NCBI RefSeq assembly: GCF_954871325.1
Contig: NC_088775.1
Span: 55,343,561 to 55,407,560 of the forward strand
Source: Gordionus sp. m RMFG-2023
Taxonomy: Eukaryota; Nematomorpha; Gordioida; Chordodea; Parachordodidae
Length of the DNA stretch: 64,000 nt
Direction of reading: 5' to 3'
Shown: piece by piece, positions 61,610 through 64,000 of the stretch
How positions within the stretch are numbered: position 1 is the first letter of the stretch
How the letters are laid out: the number at the start of each line of letters is the position of its first letter
Made by a program: the position numbers and the translations under genes
Notes under the pieces: model-generated
What the model saw: the letters and a program-made list of their open reading frames with translations, nothing else
What the model was told of the DNA's origin: nothing
The model's database searches: none

Positions 61610-61792
61610 CTGCAATATAATAATAAATATATAAAATAATAAATTGATTACCGTAGTTATTACAAATTGTCTAGTATCTTTATAGTTTATTTTTAAACGA
61701 AAGGAAAATCCATTATCGTAATAATTAAGATCTCATTTTTTTTGTTAAACACAATATTTATCTAAATATTAAATATAATACAACAAATAAAC

Positions 61793-62083
61793 TTCTCTCA
61801 ACAAATCCCTTTCCAGGGAGTGATACTGAACCAATCGTTTTCGCCTAAATTTTGCCAACTCGAAAGCCACGAGTCTTTGATGGGCAAGGGATAGAGCATC
61901 CATCTCGGATATTTGCTGATGTTGAAACGATTGAAGTCGAATAGAATCTAGCTCCTTCCTAAATTTTTCCTTGAAATTTTTCAAGTTCTTCTTCTGCAGA
62001 ACAGAAAACTCTTTGAAACCTTTCTCTAGTTGGATCTCTAGACGTTTGATTAATTTTTTCTCGTTTGCCAGGTTCGATTTAAC
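61793..62083 (-). CDS. TAOK: TAO kinase exon (1st in window)
   Basis: 291 nt, 97 codons, phase 0 at both ends. The acceptor TGTTAAAG precedes GTTAAATCG and the donor is GAA/GTTTAT at 61792-61791. The translation begins VKSNLANEKKLIKRLEIQLE and ends LVQYHSLERDLLRE. It parallels TAOK '[21 protein letters not shown]...' and, at its end, 'RQRQYLELECRRF' and 'NLEQDLVREE'. The next exon is only 183 bp away, a compact intron that contrasts with the two transposon-filled introns downstream. Catalytic-domain exons must lie to the right of the window. Confidence 0.9.
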
Positions 62084-62109
62084 CTTTAACAAAAAAAGTT
62101 TATTTTATT

Positions 62110-62515
62110 CGGTCAAAGTAACGAATTTTTTTTACCGATATTGTTTTTAAATACACACTTTAATTTGTCTATAAATTTCAACCTTTTCCCTTCACGGAGT
62201 TTAAAATTGGCACAATTCATTTCAAACAATCCCAAAGGCTTTGTAATATTTATCGATTACCAAAAACTTTTATTCTATCCAAAACCAAGTTGTTTAAAAA
62301 TATTATTTTACCATGCCAACGATTTTGTAATATTGTTCAATAACTTTTTACCCGGTCTAAAAATTAGTTATTTAAAAAATTTCATTTCGACACTATCGCG
62401 ATTTAAAACTATTGCTAAGATTTGTAATAATCATTTTTACTATCCAGAACTTTTTAGGTCGGTTATATCGATCACTTATATGATATGCCGTTATTTTTGA
62501 ACGGAAACTCTTTTC
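62110..62515. repeat. Degenerate 80-90 bp direct repeats
   Basis: CCAAAGGCTTTGTAATATTT (from about 62231) recurs as CCAACGATTTTGTAATATTG (from about 62317), each followed by AAAAACTTTTT/AATAACTTTTT and a TTGTTTAAAAATATT/TAGTTATTTAAAAAATT block. A weaker third copy lies upstream. The plus-strand open frame across it is rich in F, L, N and K and is probably a repeat artefact. Confidence 0.45.
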
Positions 62516-62870
62516 ATGGCCTAGCCAAGATTTTTTCATGAGGGGGGGGGGGAGGGCAAACCTCTAATTTTTTATGAACACCTAATTGCTTATATCTTAT
62601 GCTATGTTAAAATAATTAAAATATTTCCATATAACAAAATTTATAATTAAACTTAGATTTTATTTATTATATAAAAATACTTAATCATATATAACATTCA
62701 TTACTTTAACAATGTATTTTTTTTAATGATTCCTTTATTTATATTAACTAGCATGGAATATAAATCGACATTAAATTAACATTTAAAAATAAACTAAGTA
62801 AACAATATAACAAAAATAGGTTTAAAAACATGGGAGGAGGAGGGGAGGGGGCAAAAAATGGCTTTCATTG
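62516..62870. other. Segment between two G-rich runs
   Basis: CATGAGGGGGGGGG (G run at 62541-62552) and CATGGGAGGAGGAGGGG (62829-62845) lie about 290 bp apart, each followed by GGGCAAA. G runs sit next to hAT ends elsewhere in the window, so this may be a small non-autonomous element; ends are not defined. Confidence 0.35.
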
Positions 62871-63039
62871 AGATTCGAGGAAACTACAATTTTTTGGTTA
62901 GAGGAAAATTGGGAGACACAAATGAAATCCCAAATAAGGTATTTTCCTCTAAACCAGAGAATGTTTGTGAGCAGAAAATCTCACAATTTTACACTAATGA
63001 TTTAGCAGACTCATATTTTTTTTATTATAATAAAATCTC

Positions 63040-64000
63040 CCAAAATCCTACCTTCAGCTTCATCGTTGAGGGGAGTAGCAACGTCTTTTGGCGGCTAATG
63101 GAGGTCTAAAAGGTTCCCTATGATCTGGGTCTAGAATAGGATCACCGTCTCCTCGACTGGGTGTAAAAACCAACTTAAAGGAGTTGATGTCAGGAAGGGC
63201 ATCCTATTGTAAAAACTTTGCTACAAAATTTCCCTATGGTTAAACAAAGCATGGGCGGTGTATAGCCCAAAGTACCCCATGGCCACCTCATCAGCCTACG
63301 ACAAAAAGAAGGATGGGTGGAACCATGATTCATGAAAATGAAACTTATGATGGCGATAAACGATATGATAATAAGTGGAGAAACCAGTTTACGGGGGATC
63401 GAGTAAGGGTCGCGACATGGAATGTTGGAAGTATGACGGGAAGAGCGTGAAAAATGGTCAATGTATTTCATATAAGGAATATATATGTGTGCTGCATACA
63501 GGAGACCAGATGGAAAGGAAATGGCGCAAGAATAATTGGCAAGGCTAGTGAAAAGTATAAATTCTTTTGGCAAGGAAGTAATGATGGTAAGGCTGGAGTT
63601 GGAGTATTGGTTGCGGAGAAATTGGTAAATAAAGTAGTCGAAGTGAGAAGGCTAGATAACCAGATCGTGGTTATCAAGATGATTATTGGTAGAAAGCTAT
63701 AGAATATTATCTCGGCATATGTTCCTCAGGCTGGAAGAAGTGAAGAGATAAAGATATATTTTAGGAGAGTCTATTGGGGGTGACATCGAGACTGGCAAAT
63801 GAAGAGGGAATTAACATGGCTGGTGATCTGAATGAACATGTGGGAGCGAGTAGTGAGGGTTAAAAAGGAGTACATGGAGGATTCAGATACGGCATGAGAA
63901 ATCTGGATGGGGAGAGGATTTTAGATTTTAGTGATGCTATGGATATATTGTCTGAAATAGAATGTTATAGAAAGAATCAGAGAAGCTGGCGACTTATAAG
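63040..64000 (+). pseudogene. RTE-type LINE copy C, leader and endonuclease (cut by window edge)
   Basis: The leader matches copy B (AGGATCACCGTCTCCTCGAC; AAGGAGTTGATGTCAGGAAG; AAGCATGGGCGG; AGCCCAAAGTACCCCATGG). The ORF then reads RVATWNVGSMTGRA in part, CIQETRWKGNGARIIGKASE (with the E of the endonuclease 'QETRW' motif), KYKFFWQGSNDGKAGVGVLV, VVEVRRLDNQIVVIKMIIGR, a stop near 63700, YVPQAGRSEE, a 'GDLNEHVGASSEG' reading near 63822, VHGGFRYGMRNLDGERILDF, and ends inside the endonuclease at the edge. It carries fewer breaks than A or B, so it is probably the youngest of the three. Confidence 0.87.

Noticed and set aside
62141-62500. Open frame of 119 codons near the kinase exons
   Set aside because: It covers degenerate direct repeats, and its composition is that expected from AT-rich repeats.
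1-64000. Retroviral, LTR or Polinton-type elements
   Set aside because: No gag, protease, integrase, capsid or LTR pair was recognised; RT sequence seen belongs to LINEs with AP-type endonuclease.

Overview
The window is an AT-rich piece of an animal (metazoan) nuclear genome. The animal call rests on four exons, all on the minus strand, of a TAO-type Ste20 kinase (the long coiled-coil tail). They are embedded in a dense mix of satellite DNA, hAT and Mutator-like DNA transposons, MITEs and RTE-type LINEs. Small GT-AG introns, decayed transposases and the lack of prokaryote-style operons fit an invertebrate nuclear genome. I cannot name the species from the sequence.

Layout. 1-24600: one continuous satellite array (subfamily A, monomer about 119 bp, plus orientation) that runs off the left edge. 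It is organised in longer blocks, the clearest being a 6.51 kb unit repeated back to back. 24601-31634: the array breaks into patches in both orientations, includes a diverged subfamily B, and carries two copies of a non-satellite segment 'S'. One S copy holds a complete-looking 1217 bp hAT element; the other shows the empty site. 31635-33170: AT-rich simple repeats and fragments of DNA transposons. 33171-39775: an RTE-type LINE (copy A) split by a 3.4 kb hAT and by a 567 bp MITE. The hAT itself contains a second RTE copy (copy B). 41010-41192: kinase exon. 42960-48165: Mutator fragment, a second LINE family, MITEs, and a minus-strand hAT. 48306-48605: kinase exon. 49610-57430: a Tc1-like fragment, a FLYWCH/Mutator-like transposon split by a 2.3 kb hAT that itself hosts two GC-rich MITEs, and a fifth hAT remnant. 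60187-60741: unrecognised coding-like remnants. 61370-62083: two kinase exons. 63040-64000: a third RTE copy with its 5' leader, cut by the right edge.

How it fits together. The kinase gene reads right to left. Exons at 61793-62083, 61370-61609, 48306-48605 and 41010-41192 join in phase 0 into 338 uninterrupted codons that track the TAO-kinase coiled coil. Almost everything between 41 and 64 kb is therefore intron filled with transposons, and the RTE copies lie antisense to the gene. The last coding exon(s) of the family were not found here, so the gene may continue leftwards, possibly beyond the satellite array.

The most interesting signals are: (1) a 12-bp palindrome, TGACAATTGTCA, kept as the common core of both satellite subfamilies; (2) the hAT/empty-site pair inside the satellite domain; (3) two three-level transposon nests whose boundaries can be fixed by target-site duplications and reading frame.
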